DNA of 64,000 bases from Phalacrocorax aristotelis. Taxonomy: Eukaryota; Chordata; Aves; Suliformes; Phalacrocoracidae. The notes below the pieces were generated by a model. The model saw only the letters and a list, made by a program, of their open reading frames with translations. It had not been told where the DNA came from and did not search any database. The position numbers and the translations under genes are program-made. The first letter of the stretch is position 1. Each line of letters starts with the position of its first letter. The DNA lies in assembly GCF_949628215.1 (NCBI RefSeq), contig NC_134276.1, positions 11,931,690 to 11,995,689 of the forward strand. Reading direction: 5' to 3'. This document shows, one piece after another, positions 26,201 to 39,585 of this stretch.

Positions 26201-29200
26201 AAAAAATGCATGTGTGGATTTCCATCCATGAATGGAAATTGGTCTTTCAGAACACACATAAATAAACCTCAGAATATTGGGCCAAATTCCGCCTCGACAT
26301 AAACACAGTAAAATCTCAGTATTTTACCAAGGGTTCATAGACTGTAAATCAAGACAGATTTTGGCCAGTGCCAAGCAACAGAAATGTACCAGCCTTGGAG
26401 GAGCTCTAAGTCACAAATTTAATTTTTCTATTAAAATTGAGTTGGCTTACACAAACTGCAACTCTCAGTCAACAGCTTCACCCATAGGAGAAACAAAAAA
26501 TGCTATGCCAACCTTATGCCTTCAATGAAAATACATCATCAATGTTATTAGTTATTTAAGGATGGATCCAAAGCCTGTGGAAGTCTGCCACTTAATTTAA
26601 TAGAATTTGGAACAAATCCTTCAGAATCATAAACAGATTAATAGTAAATAGAAAATACTACAAAAAGGACAAAAAGCAATCTCAGTCATCCTTCATTGGT
26701 TTATATCTCCTACAGTTGGAAAACTACCCTATGGAAGTTACATATTTCTCATGTATGAAGCTGCAGATACAGGCAAATGTGCATACAGAAATAAACATTC
26801 TTCAAGTTTTATCTTTTCTTTATTTTATATATAGGCTATTTCAAGCTGAAACAAAGCAGCCTGAAAGAAAGTGGGAAAGTTGGCTAAAGATGTACCTTAA
26901 GTTTCAACATTCTGAATGAAATAGAAAAGACAAAGAAATCATTGCTGTCTGAAACTGTATTAAAGTTATTTTTAGCTGAGTTTAAAATGTTTCTGTAGAT
27001 TACCAACAATTATATACAAATAGACTTACTTAACAAATCAGTAGCCTCCAGATTGATATTCTTTATAAAATGACTGTTACCAATTTTCTGAATGAATTCA
27101 TAAATTTTATGATAATTTAGTGCTTTTCCTGTAGTTCTAGATTTTTGAATACCATAATAATGTAGTAATTCCAGGCTTCATCGGAAGCCAAACTAAGTTT
27201 CTAATCCCTAGAGATAAAGAGAAAGCAGCATGCCAAGGGACAAAAACCAAACAGCTAACAAAAGGATCAATTAAATCTGTATGGTTTTTTATCCCAAATC
27301 ATAGTTATTGGATCTATTAGGATTTATCTGTGCTGAACTACTGTTAAGGATACAAAAAGGCTATGCTTGCATCACATGGGGTCTTATTATACTCTCATTA
27401 TATCATTATATTATTATATTCTTATTTATGTTATTTTAATCAATGTAATTTTGAGGTGGAAAGTAGAATTTGGTTTGTGAGACAATTTTTCTTATGTTAT
27501 TGGCAGTCCCTTTATCCCCTTCCTGAGATGCATTAGGGTCTCAGAAAAGACCGGAACCCCAGGCAGTACCCCAACAGAGTCAGTTCAGCAGAATCACTCT
27601 TTTGAGAGCAGCAGTGATGGTAAGAGATTCAGAAAATACGGCCTGCCTAAGAAGTTGAAAGAGCCAGGATCATTTAGCCTAAATGAAAGAAAAGAGAGCA
27701 TGTTTGTAGGCATTTATATGAAATATTGCCAAAAGGTGGAAAGGACTAACTCATTCTTTATTCCTGTGATGGACAGGATGACAAGTCACAGGATTAAACT
27801 GCAAGAAGGATCATTTAAATTAGATATTAGAAAATGTAATTTGATATGGTTTTATAATAGCCCTTTGACCTGTCCCTCACAATCCCTACCACTGAATGTA
27901 TATTAGGGAAAAAAAGGATTTGTATAGAAGATAGTCTGTATTTTGATAATAGAAAAAAAGACTAAGGAATTCAAGCATAAATCTGCATAAATACCTAGAT
28001 TCTTTGATTTGTGGAAAGTGAAAAGATCAAGAAGGCAAAAAAGTGGAAAGGAAGTGGTGACTTAGATCTACTTTTTCCATACACTTCAAGTGTACATTTT
28101 ATCATAATGAATCCATAATGCAGGATTTCCCATATCCTAAAGGAATTATCCCATCATTCCTATTCAATTTCAAAAAAATTAATCAGTGTCTTTTTGAACC
28201 ACACTAACCCAGTCCCGTTTAAGACACTGAGATCTCATTTATGCACACAATCACAAGTTTCACAAAATCAGTTGCAGTACAAGACTTTTATGTTAAGGGC
28301 TCATTATGCCAACCACTGAAATTATAAATAAACTTCTGCCAATTGCAACTCCACTTTTCAGTCCAACCTAGAAAAACTATGTAGTTACATTTATTTACTC
28401 CTTTTACTTGGAGGTATCAAAGCGCTTGAGAAACTTTAATTATTCTCACAACAATCCAACAAGGTAGCAAAGTGTTAGTGTGACCTGTTTAAACCACAAG
28501 AAAATAGAATGACAAAGACCTAGTCACTTTCTTGAGATCATGCAGAAAATAAGTGGCTATCATTAGAGAAGATTAAATAATTCTTCTTTTCTATTCACTA
28601 GATAGTGCTTCCTCTCTAACAGTGATAACATCATGACTCTTTATTTATGGCAGAATTGTGCTGAAGCAATTCCACTACATTGCAGTAACTGATGGAAATA
28701 AAATGAGAATCTGGTCCATTGAGTGTGGCATTTCTCCTTGTCGTCATTTGCCCTTTGTCTCAATTTTAACACACAAATTTGATGTTTCATAATAGCAATT
28801 CATCAGATTGAGCTTCCAGAGCATCCAATTCACTGAAGCTGAAAGTGGAATTCCTCACTAGGGAGAGCCAGAGTCAATGGAAGTGGTAAAAGGTCAGCTG
28901 CAAGACAGTTTGCTTTCTAAACTGTATGTGGAAGTTATATTATTTGTGCAGTACCATAACAGGATGGATGTTCATTTGACAAGGTAACAATGCAGATACC
29001 TCATTGTGCTAATATCATCTTTCAATAATGTAATTACTTCACTAGATGAGGTACCTGATTCTTTAATTAAAATTAAGAAATAAAAAGGATTTTAAAACTA
29101 TTTAATTGCATATATTTAGAAAACTAACAATGGATTATCTAAAGGTTGAGAAGAAAACATTACATCAAAAACAGCCTCTTCAGACACAGCGATTGCAAGT

Positions 29201-29780
29201 TTGACTTCTTTGGCTGTCTCATCAGATTCCACACTGAAGATAAAACCCCACATTGAATGTTTTTATTAATGTGCTCAGTTACTACCTGGGATGTTACACC
29301 ATCAGTCTAGACATACAAAGCTTTCTGAATGACAGAGTAGAAAATAGTTTTCTCAAAACAGTCTTCAAGGTTGCTCTCAAATAGATTTATAGAAATTAAA
29401 CCGTATCAGCCACAGTTTCATTTTGGTGAATCCTAGTGAATCAATCTTTGCTAAGTTTACATTTAGATGACTTCAATATCTTTTTGTCTCTTGAACAGTT
29501 TTAGAACTATATTAGTTTCCTGAATTACTATTGCTAGACACCATCCATACCTATTACAGCATAGAAATTAAAGATTTAAAAAAACCAAAACACACAGTGC
29601 TTCTATTTGTCGTTCAGTAAGCCTAATTCTTCTTTGTCATTCAGGAGTGATTCTTAGGGAATGTTTCTGAATACTTTGATAACTCCAATTCCAAATTACC
29701 CTAACAATGAGTATACACCAACTCTTTGGCCAAAACTTCATTATAGGTGATATCATGGTTAACATTTTTGCTGATAGTTT
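23291..29780. other. Intergenic, nothing recognised
   Basis: AT-rich sequence, including a TTATA-rich run near 27,390-27,440. I found no exon, RNA gene or mobile element that I could support. Confidence 0.45.
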
Positions 29781-29783
29781 AAG

Positions 29784-30012
29784 ATAGGTTGGGCATTAGG
29801 AAAAGGTTCTTCCCCCAGAGGGTGGTGGAGCACTGGAACAGGCTCCCCAGGGAGGCAGTCATGGTGCCAAGCCTGACGCTGTTCAAGAAGCACTTGGACA
29901 ATACCCTCAGAGACATGGTGTAAACTTGGGCACTCCTGTGCAGGGACAGAAGTTGGACTCAATGATCCTTGTGGGTCCCTTCCAACTCAGGACATTCTAT
30001 GGGTCTATGATA
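29784..30012 (+). mobile_element. CR1 LINE 3' end, short 5'-truncated copy
   Basis: It begins within the ORF2 C-terminal coding part (gttcttcccccagagggtgg, coding for the HWNR region) and runs through the 3' UTR (tccttgtgggtcccttccaa) to a worn octamer tail (acattctatgggtctatgat). It is close in wording to the minus-strand copy at 2.5-3.0 kb. It has no coding capacity. Confidence 0.92.
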
Positions 30013-33000
30013 TACCTTATACGCTATATCTGAGTTTCACCAGATTCAGCTGATCATGTCCTGTCCCCTGTCTTCATGACACTGAACCGTTATGCTCCAT
30101 CGTATATATTAAGCCCTTCAGTTAACTGCAGATGAGAATAGAGCTACAGCAGATGAGAACAGACCTTGGTTCCTCAGTGGCAACCAAAAGCTTTTTGTCC
30201 ACCTAGCAGAATATATGCAGTAGGTTTTTTCCACCTCTGCTTTACCTCTGTTGACATTAATTGTTGTGAAGTAGTAGTATAAAGTTATATTATTAGATCA
30301 GTGGCTTTTATTGAGTGCTCACCTGGGCATCTCTGCACTGCTTCTCAGAGGCCCACTTAAGGCTGTTAAGCAAATAGATCTCAAATGTCTCAATTTGCTT
30401 CAGTGAAAAGTTTTCAACAGAAATCCATTATTATTAAATTGGATCCATATATTCCTTTGCAAAAGAAAATGTAACAAATCAATCAAGAGAAGTGAGTTAG
30501 CTCTGTGATATTTTTTAAAAAAGAAGTATATCTTTAAGCACGTAATGGTGTTTGTTATTTCATTTCTGAATTCTTCACAACCTCTTTTTGATATTGAGGT
30601 GCTCAGAACAGTTCATTGTTGTGACAGCCTTTAATTTCTAACAGCTATTTAATGTCTCTGTGCACTCTGGTCTCCTGTACCTTTTCACAGCAGGAGCTAT
30701 ATATTCTTTCTGCCCCAAGGGCACTAACTAGTGTGTAGTTCTTTTCTTCTCTTATTTTGCTTACTTTTTCTAGGAAGACAATATGATTAACATCTCCCTG
30801 GAAAATGTTATGCAGCATTCACTGCACTCAAGGTCAGCTATACTGGTTCCCTTCTAAATGTATTAAACAAACCAGTCCTTCTATTACTACCAGCACTATT
30901 ATTACTCATTAGTTGTAGTGCAGGAACGCTGCAGTGCCTCAGCTTCATCCTGCTAGGCACTCCAGCAACACAGAGCAAACAATTGAACCTTTTGTCAAGG
31001 AAAAAAGAGGAACCAATGGATATGACAAATAAATGAGAGGAAGTGCAAACTAATAATAGGAAATATTTTATGCCAAATTTATTACAGAGGGGAAAACAGA
31101 GAAAACAAATGTCATACTGGTGACAGGAAGGTGAGCTACTCTGTATACATAATTACAAATAATGTGCTTTCTTCTCCAAAACCTGAACAGGCCAGTCTGG
31201 AAAAGGCAGTGCATCCTGGAGTGTGAATCTCCTTTCTCTTCTGCAGGCAGGAGGGCTTACAGCAAAGCCTTCAACACATTTGTAGACTCCTTCTACCCTA
31301 TATTGTGATTTTAATTACCAGATGTCCATGCACTCCCAGTTCTTCATAACCAGCTTCATATTTGGATACTGTGATCTCCTTAAGGGCGTGAAAAGACCCT
31401 TGAATCCCTAAAAGCCCCTGTTGTAATAGAACTTTGCTGGCTTTACTGTTTTCAGGAATTCACATTTCATATCCAATATCATCTGCCCTCTGGTGCATTC
31501 AAAATTCATCTCTGACTTGTGAGTGTGGTCATAATGTTTGAAGGGCAGTGATATTCTGGAAAATAATATTCTGAAAAGTAACCTTGAATGGCACTGTACG
31601 GATGCACCTTTTATTGTCTCCTTGGTGCCTGTAATGCAAGCTGTTTACTTTGGCATATTTGAAAGACCACACTGTTATTTGTCCTAAAACTCACTGCAGA
31701 CTGATTTGATAACCATGCCAATTTCTTTCTGTTTCTGATGTCTTTAGTCTTAATAATTCAACTCATTTATCAGTGGCAGTAAAGGAATGGAATGCCTCTT
31801 GCTGTGCAGCGCTCGCAGAAGTACGAGTGAAAGAACTTTATCAATGCTACATGTCCAGAAAGTGCTATGAAACACTCAGCATGGTTCCTATATGTTATAA
31901 TTCTGAATTCACACAACTGTAACCATTCTATTTGGTCCACTTTTCTGACTTTCACTCTATTTTCAGAGGAGTCCTTGACACAGATGCATTCAGCTTGCTG
32001 AGGACACAATGCTTTAATGGTCACATTAAAAAGCAGATCATCAGAAAGATTAGTTTCAATCCTTTGTTAATTATAAACTTATATTCTGCTTTTAAGAAGC
32101 TAAACTTGAGGAAGAGTCAAAATTATGTGGTCTAGAAATCTACCTGCACATATTTCCTGCAATATTTAAGTGATTTTTCAGGTGAAATTGTCACAAACAT
32201 AAATAAAAAGAGTCATTGTTCCTCTGGAAAGACTCAGTTCATGGTTACCATTTGCATCCACTTTCAAACTTCACAGCTCCTTGACGAATTACTCTTTATA
32301 TTGCATTGGACACATTCTGAACCAGTGTGACTCATTTTCCTGTGCTGGAGATCGTAGCATATCACAACACAAGAGCTACTAATCTGAGAGTCAATATAAA
32401 GTTAATTTGGAAAAGAAAATCAGCTTGCTGTACAACAAACTTAGCATAAGGTGTGGATAAACTCTGAAGAGACCCTCAAAGCACAAACAGAAAAAAAGCA
32501 CTTGCTTGAAGAGTGCAGGTGATCTGAAAGAAGCTGCGCAAAAATAAGCCACAAACACTGGAGTTTGTATTCATGGAATTTGATGTCACAAGGACATAAT
32601 AATTTTTTAAGTTTATCATAATAGAAGATAGCTGGTTCAACACATGAGAAAATCATACAGCTAGCAAGGTAGCAAATACAATTCCACAATTTGGCTACCT
32701 TTATATAGATACTACATCTTACATACCTGTGTGGCAAGACAATTTCTGCTCTGTAGCTGTGGTAAAATCTACATCAGGTTCTTATTTGTTCAGTTTAAAA
32801 AACTGAAAGAAAAAGATATAAGTAAAACATGGATGCATAATTGTCTTTATTTTGTATTAATTTGTCTATTCATCAAATATGGGTAATGATCATTTTGTCT
32901 ATACGCTCTAAGCCTGTATGTTCATAAACCTTGAAACTGGATGCAAGTTTTAAAATATTCTTATTTGTATAGTGATTAGAATGCATTTCATCACATACAT

Positions 33001-34540
33001 ATGTTCATTTTTTCCTTCCAGTCCTACATCAGTACTGAACACAGAATGAGATGTACTGATACACAGTTTGCTCCACCACAAACCACACGAACAAAGCACT
33101 TGCATATTTTGATGCTTTTAGGACTTGGTGAAACTAAAATGTAAATGTATACTGAAGTTATGGGTCTGAGCTTAGATGTTTCAAAGAAAAGGGGAGACAA
33201 GAGGAACTATCATAGGCAGCAAAAGACAGCTGTCGTGTTCAAGCACAATGTCATATAAAATAAGGATCCCCACAGCCCCTGAGTCCTTTGAGGGAATTGT
33301 CTTTCTTTGCAAGTTCATACTGTGACTAGTAATGCTAAAAAATGCCTGTTTCCATCCTTGTGTTGTAGTCTGTTCATACTCTCTCCTACTTCAGATAAAG
33401 AATACCCTGTAATCTGTTTCTTGTACAGAACTGAAAGCAAAACCCTGTAATGTCTTAGTTTTTTGATCACAGCTGAATGGCAATATAGACCAGAGGGACT
33501 AATGATACTAATGTATCAAAGAAATATTCCCCACACATTCAAATACATTTAACTAAAATTTTTCAACCTTCCCCAAGTAACATGAAGAAACCCAGACAGC
33601 CTTTTCAGAAAAAAAGTTTATTCAAAAGTGGATGAAACAGGATCTAAAACCAGCAGGCACCAGGTAACCATCATACTAATTACCTATGATTTTCTTTCAA
33701 GCCTTTGACTAACTCACCTATTTAAACTGCACTGTACCATTAGACCGTCTTTTCTTTATATGAGTATACTTATATTCCAGGCTCTGCAACCCAACAATAA
33801 GAAGTTTTTTGGAAGTCATTTAGTCTTTAAGTCATATAAAATATATGAAGACAGGCAACAAGGATCAGGATGCAAGACTCCTTTCGTCTCATTAGAGCAC
33901 ACCCTCTTCTCACCAGTCTGCAGAATCTAGCTATTTTTTTACTCTGATCTCATTAATCTTGAATTCTTCTACACACAGTAACTTGATCAAGGTCCAATAA
34001 AAGTGTTAGAAAGTACACCCTACTAGAGATACTCTAACTTTTGGAAGGGTAAGATCAGTTTTGCAAATCTGAGGTTTTTTTTAGTTTTCTAACCACAAGG
34101 TTGTGGTGCAAGAAATATCTCACACCATTACCGTCAAAGTCCAACATTTGGTTCTCTGATTCCTGAAAGACATGGGAATCAGACATAAACCAGACACACA
34201 CTCTGGAAAAGCCAGGTTCCAGCTCAAATACAGCTCTGCATCTTGTGTTTCCTATTGCTTTTTGAAGTTGGTCCCTTCAATATGATATGTAAAGTCAGAA
34301 TACTGCCAGTGCAGCATAAAAGAACTGTTAGAGAATTTTCATGTTAATACTTTTGGCAGTGAAGTCAGGAAAATAACAGCAATATTAAATAAACTGTGAT
34401 AATTTTTAAATACTTCTAAAATCCTCTAATCAGTAAATCAGTCAGTGGTTTTCTATATAGAATTCCTTCATCAGAAATAGGAGACAATAAACTATGTCCA
34501 AAAGCTTCAAAATGTAGTAAAAATGTGGCAACCATTGAAC
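30013..34540. other. Intergenic, nothing recognised
   Basis: AT-rich sequence with no gene, RNA gene or repeat that I can support. Confidence 0.45.
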
Positions 34541-34544
34541 ACAA

Positions 34545-35892
34545 AGATGTGACAATGGGCCGTACCCCATGGGGTATGGCCCTGGAGAGAAGAGGGGTCC
34601 AGCAGAGCTGGTTGATATTCAGGGATCACCACCTCCAAGCTCAAGAAAAATCCATCCCAACAAGTTGGAAATCAAGCAAAGGTGGCAGGAGGCTTGCACA
34701 GGTGAGGAAGGAGCTCCTAACTGAACTCAGACTTAAAAATAAGTGTAGAAGAGGTAGAAGCAGGGGTGGGTTAGGAAAGCCAAGGCCAGCCTGGAGCTGA
34801 ATCTGGTGAGGGATGTGAAGGGCAACAAGAAAAGTTTCTACAAGTACGTTAGCAGCAAAAGAAAAACTAGGGAAAACACAGGCCCACTGTTGAATGGGGC
34901 AGGGGAACTGTTGACAAATTACATGGGAAAGGTTGAGGTTCTCAATGTCTTCTTTGCCTCAGCCTTTACTGGTAAGCCTGGCCTTCAGGAATCCCAGGTC
35001 TGTGAGACCAGAGGGAAAGTCTGAGACCAGAGGCAAGACACACCTTCAGAGAAGAAGGAGTCGGTAAGGGAGCACTTAAACAAACTGGGCATACCGAAGT
35101 CCATGGGGCCTAATGGGTTGCACCCACAAGGGCTGATGGAGGTGGCTGATGTCACTGCAAGGCCACTCTTCATTATCTCTGAAAGGTTATGTCAGATGGG
35201 ATTGGTTCCTGAGGGCTGTAAGAGAGCAAATGTCACTTCTGTCTTCAGGAAGGGTGAGGAGAAGGATCCAGGGAAGGGCAAGAAAGTGACTAGGACTAGT
35301 CAGCATGGATTGACAAAGGGGAAATCATGCTTAGCCAACCTAAGAGCCACCTACGAGGTAACTAGCTTGGTGGATGAGGTAAGAGGAGTGGATCAATTTT
35401 TGTAAGGCTAAACTTTAGCTCAACTTTTTAGCTCAACTTTGGTAAGGCTTTTGACACTGCCTCCCATAATATCCTCATCAACAGGCTTACAAAGTACAGG
35501 TTAGATAAGTGGACAGCAAATTGATTTGAAAACTGGCTGAACAGTCAGGTCCAGAGGGTTGTGATCAGCTGCAGAAAGTCCATTTGGAAGCAAGTCATTA
35601 GTGGTGTGCTCCAGACGTTTTAGCACCTCCATGATTGGCCTGGATGATGGGACAGAATGCACCTTCAACAAATTCACAAATAATACAAAACTGGGAGGAC
35701 TTGCTGATAGACCAGATTGGTGTGCTGTCATTGAGATGAACCAGGACAGGTTGGAGAGATCAGATGAGAGTAACTTCATGAAGTTCAAAAGAGGAAAATA
35801 CAAAGTCCTGCCCCTGGGGAGGAATAACGCCAGGCACCAGTATGTGCTGGGGGCTGACTGACTGAAAAGCAGCTTGGCAGACAAGGATCTGG
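34545..35892 (+). mobile_element. Older CR1 LINE, left part (interrupted)
   Basis: This is the ORF2 region between endonuclease and RT, then RT, in worn form. Visible pieces are RDVKGNKKSFYKYVSSKRK at about 34,810, LTKGKSCLANLRATYEV at about 35,320, and TFNKFTNNTKLGG at about 35,660. The last stands where an intact element has FADDTKLGG, so the catalytic Asp pair is lost. A 13-bp tandem duplication (35,414-35,426 and 35,427-35,439) disrupts the FDT region. Homology stops at atctgg (35,887-35,892) and resumes at 37,418, so this is the left half of an element split by a later insertion. Confidence 0.85.
35887..35892. repeat. Left 6-bp flank of the nested CR1 insertion (atctgg)
   Basis: The word atctgg occurs here and again at 37,418-37,423, exactly where the older CR1 resumes. 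This is consistent with a short target-site duplication, or with microhomology at the insertion point. Confidence 0.65.
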
Positions 35893-37417
35893 TCTCCTTC
35901 TATGATAAGATGACCTGCTTAGTGGATGAGGGGAAGGCTGTGGATGTTGTCTACTTGGACTTTGACACTGTCTCCCACAGCATTCTCCTGGAGAAGCTGG
36001 CTGCTCATGGCTTGGACAAGTGCACTCTGCACTGGGTTAAAAACTGGCTGGACGGCCGAGCCCAGAGAGTGGTGGTGAATGGAGTCAAATCCAGTTGGCG
36101 GCCAGTCATGAGTGGTGCTCCCCAGCGCTCAGTGTTGTGGCTGGTCCTGTTCAATATCTTCACTGATGATCTGGATGAGGGGACTGAGTGCACCCTCAGT
36201 AAATTTGCAGATGACACCAAGCTGGGTGGAAGTGTTGATCTGCTGGAGGGCAGGAAGGCCCTACAGAGGGACCTGGGCAGGCTGGATCGTTGGGCCGAGG
36301 CCAACGGTATGAGATTCAACAAGGCTAAATGCAGAGTCCTGCACTTGGGTCACAACAACCCCATGCAGCGCTACAGGCTTGGGGAGGAGTGGCTGGAAAG
36401 CTGCCTGGAGGAAAAGGATCTGGGGGTGTTGGTTGACAGCTGCTGAACATGAGCCAGCAGTGTGCTCAAGAAGGCCAACACCATCCTGGCTTGTATCAGG
36501 AATAGTGTGGCCAGCAGGAGCAGGGAGGTGATCATGCCCCTGTACTTGGCACTGGTGAGGCCGCACCTTGAGTGCTGTGTTCAGTTTTGGGCCTCTCAGT
36601 ACAAGAAGAACATTGAGATGCTGGAGTGTGTCCAGAGAAGGGTAACGAAGCTGGTGAAGGCTTAGGAGAACAAGTCTTATGGGGAGAGGTTGAGGTAAAT
36701 GGGGTGGTTTTGCCTGCAGAAGAGGAGGCTGAGGGGAGACCTTATTGCTCTATACAGTCTGAAAGGGGCTTGTAGCAAGGTGGGTGTTTGTCTCTTCTCC
36801 CAAGTAACAAGTGATAGGACGAGATGAAATGGCCTCAAGTTGCACGAGGGGAGATTTAGATTGGGTGTTAGGAAAAGTTTCTTTACTGGTGAGGCCGCAC
36901 CTCGAGTACTGTCTGCAGTTTTGGGCCCCTCCCTACAAGAAAGACATCGAGGTGCTGGAGCGTGTCCAGAGAAGGGCAACGAAGTTGGTGAAGGGTCTAG
37001 AGAACAAGTCTTATGAGGAGCAGCTGAGGGAATTGGGGTTGTTTAGTCTGGCGAAGAGGAGGCTGAGGGGAGACCTTGTCCCTCTCTACAACTACCTGAA
37101 AGGAGGCTCTAGCAAGGCAGGGATTGGTCTCTTCTCCCTAGTAACAAGCAATAGGACGAGAGGAAATGGCCTCAAGCTGCCCCAGGGGAGGTTTAGGTTG
37201 GATATGCGGAAAAACTTCTTCACCGAAAGAGTTGTCAGGCATTGGAACAGGCTGCCCAGGGAGGTCGTGGAGTCTCCATCCCTGGAGGTATTTAAAAGAA
37301 GGGTAGATGTGGTGCTTAGGGACATGGTTTAGTGGTGGACTTGGCAGTGATAGGTTAACGGTTGGACTTGATGATCTTAAGGGTCTTTTTCAACCTTAAC
37401 GATTCTATGATTCTATG
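35893..37417 (+). mobile_element. Younger chimeric CR1 LINE nested in the older one
   Basis: The copy is 5'-truncated and starts inside the RT domain. The frame to 36,446 carries AVDVVYLDF, then [12 protein letters not shown], the RT catalytic block with its Asp pair retained. A TGA at 36,444-36,446 and a TAG at 36,663-36,665 break ORF2. Near 36,889 the sequence jumps from the late 3' coding part (gtttctttac) back to an earlier point (tggtgaggccgcacctcgag). It then continues as a different, cleaner CR1 type through an open C-terminal frame (36,811-37,332, ending VDVVLRDMV), the 3' UTR and the tail gattctatgattctatg. It is not autonomous. Confidence 0.88.
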
Positions 37418-37910
37418 ATCTGGGGGTCCTGGTGGACAACGTGCTGACCATAAGCCAGGAAATGTTCTGTCATGGCAAAAGCAGGTCAGCAGATTCCTGG
37501 GCTGCATTAAGAAATAAGCTGCCAGCAGGCTGAGGGTCTACTCACCGCTCCCCAGTCTAAGGCAGATATGTACTTACTGGAGTGAGTCCAGAACAGGGCC
37601 ACAAAGGTGGTTAAGGGACTGGAACTTGTTTCACATGAGGAGAGGCTGAGAAAGATGGGGCTGTTTAGCCTGGGGATGACATGGCTCAGGAAGATTTCAG
37701 TATGGTGTAGAAATACCTGGTGAAAGGGAGTGAAGAAGAGGCAGCCAGACTCTTGACAGCAGTGCCCACTGAGACGACAAGAGGTAATGGGCAAAAATTA
37801 AAAAATATTAAATTCTACCTGCTCTCGCTCACCCTCATTGAGCCAGGGGATTGGACTTGATGATCTAAAGAGGTCCTTCCAACCTAAATGATTCTGTGAT
37901 TCTATGACAA
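37418..37910 (+). mobile_element. Older CR1 LINE, right part (resumes after the insertion)
   Basis: It begins atctgggggtcctggtgga, the direct continuation of the wording lost at 35,892, and runs through a badly frameshifted ORF2 C-terminus. It ends in its own 3' tail (ttggacttgatgatctaaag, then gattctgtgattctatg) at about 37,908. Decay matches the left part and exceeds that of the nested copy. Confidence 0.85.
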
Positions 37911-38760
37911 AAGAGCAATGAAAAATCAACTAATTTCTCCAAAAGTGACTGAATTCATGAATTAAGACATATTAAAACATGCTGAATGCATCATTCTCAG
38001 AAATAAAACAGCAATTTGGTCTTAAAGAAAACCCATATCGCGAAGGACTGAAATAAAAGCACAATGTTTCTACAGAAACACCAAAATCCTCTGTAGAATT
38101 ATGAGTATCAGTCATCTTGAATCACACTAGAACATATTATTGTGAGGAAAGAACAGACTGTTAAACCAAAAGAAATACAAATTCTGCTCTCCTTTAAAAG
38201 CCTTGCTTTCTCATTTAAGAAAGCCTTGAGAAAATTCAAAGCTTACAGAAAGTATTATTGAAGTAAAAGATACCTAACGGTAACTGCCAAATGAAGATCG
38301 TCAGGTTGAACAGTCTGCTAAAAAAGCATACATTTTTAATATATTATACCTCTTATGTTGTTTGTCACAAATAAGCAAACTAAAAAAATTCCAAGTTTTG
38401 AACTAGGAATAAAGTCCATGCCTTCTGATTCTGTTTTCTCTGTTGTTTTAAAGTTTTAGAGCAGGGATCTCTGTATACTACCTGATAAATGAAGTGTCAG
38501 ATCTTGTGTGTATCCTGTAGGAGCCACTACAATGCAAATAAGTAAGTATAGCATGGAGGGGACAAGGTAAAAAAAAAGATAGAAAAAAGAAATAATAGAA
38601 ATAAAATTTATGTAAGTCAATTACAGACTTTCTATGTGAAAATAAATTTCAGGGAAAAATCTTGAAAAAAAATTAACATATCTAAGACAATTCATAACTT
38701 ACTGTACAGAAGATTAATAGCTTTCTTTTCTCTTTATAACACCCTTGCCTTGAGGATAGG
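37911..38760. other. Intergenic, nothing recognised
   Basis: AT-rich spacer between the CR1 complex and the LTR region. No feature is supported. Confidence 0.5.
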
Positions 38761-38999
38761 GTGTTATAAAGCATAGTCAGTCTTTCTGGATGGAAAAGGA
38801 AAAGGAATGAAGGACTGGTGGATGAGCTTCAAGGGAGCTGGAACATCCAGGTGAAGCATGGACCTGTAGAGGCCATAAATCAGGAGGCCAAAGTGATCTT
38901 TTTATCCCATTTCCAAAAGAGCAAAAATCAGTTGGTTGCTGAGAACAAGCAGAAAAAAAAAGTAGGGTTTGGGTGCCTAAATGTAAAGGAACAACGCCC
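38761..38999 (+). mobile_element. Possible tail of retroviral internal sequence before the LTR
   Basis: The stretch directly upstream of the LTR has a purine-rich run (agaaaaaaaaagtaggg at about 38,951) and an 88-codon frame (38,818-39,084) that runs on into the LTR. It may be the 3' end of an ERVL-like internal region, because the LTR shows no matching flanking duplication. It could equally be unrelated flank. Confidence 0.3.
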
Positions 39000-39585
39000 T
39001 GTTGGAAAGAAGAGGTATTGTCTATGTTTAATTAGTGTGACTCTAAACACCTTTTTGATCAAGTATTGCTTATGTAGTGTTTGATGTTTTCATATTTAAC
39101 CTAAGCTTAAAGACAGGATATCTTGGCCACCAGCACTATCTATTTGATTAAAGACAAATGTTCCTTTTGTAAGAAAATAAAGGAGAGTTGGCAAGAGAAA
39201 ATAGCCTTGAGTTGTCCTTAGGTGACACGTGACCATTTATGGATAAAAAGGGTTAGGGTACTTTGTCCATGAAGACCACCGGAGATCACCAAGGACTCCT
39301 GAAGAGAGGAAGGCATGTGCAGAAGGATCTGAAGTGGAGCCAAGAGGAGTGACTTAATGCCATTATGCAACCTGTGTAGATTAGAATGAATATGTATTAG
39401 ATAGGCAGAATATGTATGAATTTATTGTATAAATATAACAAAGGAGCCAGCTTCAGTGTGCTTGATTTGTGGAAAACCACCAAGCACTCAGGTTTGTGCA
39501 ATCCTCAAATAAATAAGCAATGTCTCTCCTGAGTGTGTGATTATTGACTCATTGCGCACCAGGTGTTGAATCCACTTTTTGGACA
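39000..39585 (+). mobile_element. ERVL-like LTR
   Basis: It starts TGTTGGAAAG and ends TTTTTGGACA, fitting TG...CA termini. A TATA box (gtataaatata) lies at about 39,428 and an AATAAA-type signal (caaataaataagc) at about 39,505, followed by ctctcctgagtgtgtg, wording typical of avian ERVL LTR R/U5 regions. No direct repeat flanks it (cgccc on the left, atata on the right). It is therefore either the 3' LTR of a decayed provirus or a solo LTR with worn flanks. Confidence 0.7.
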
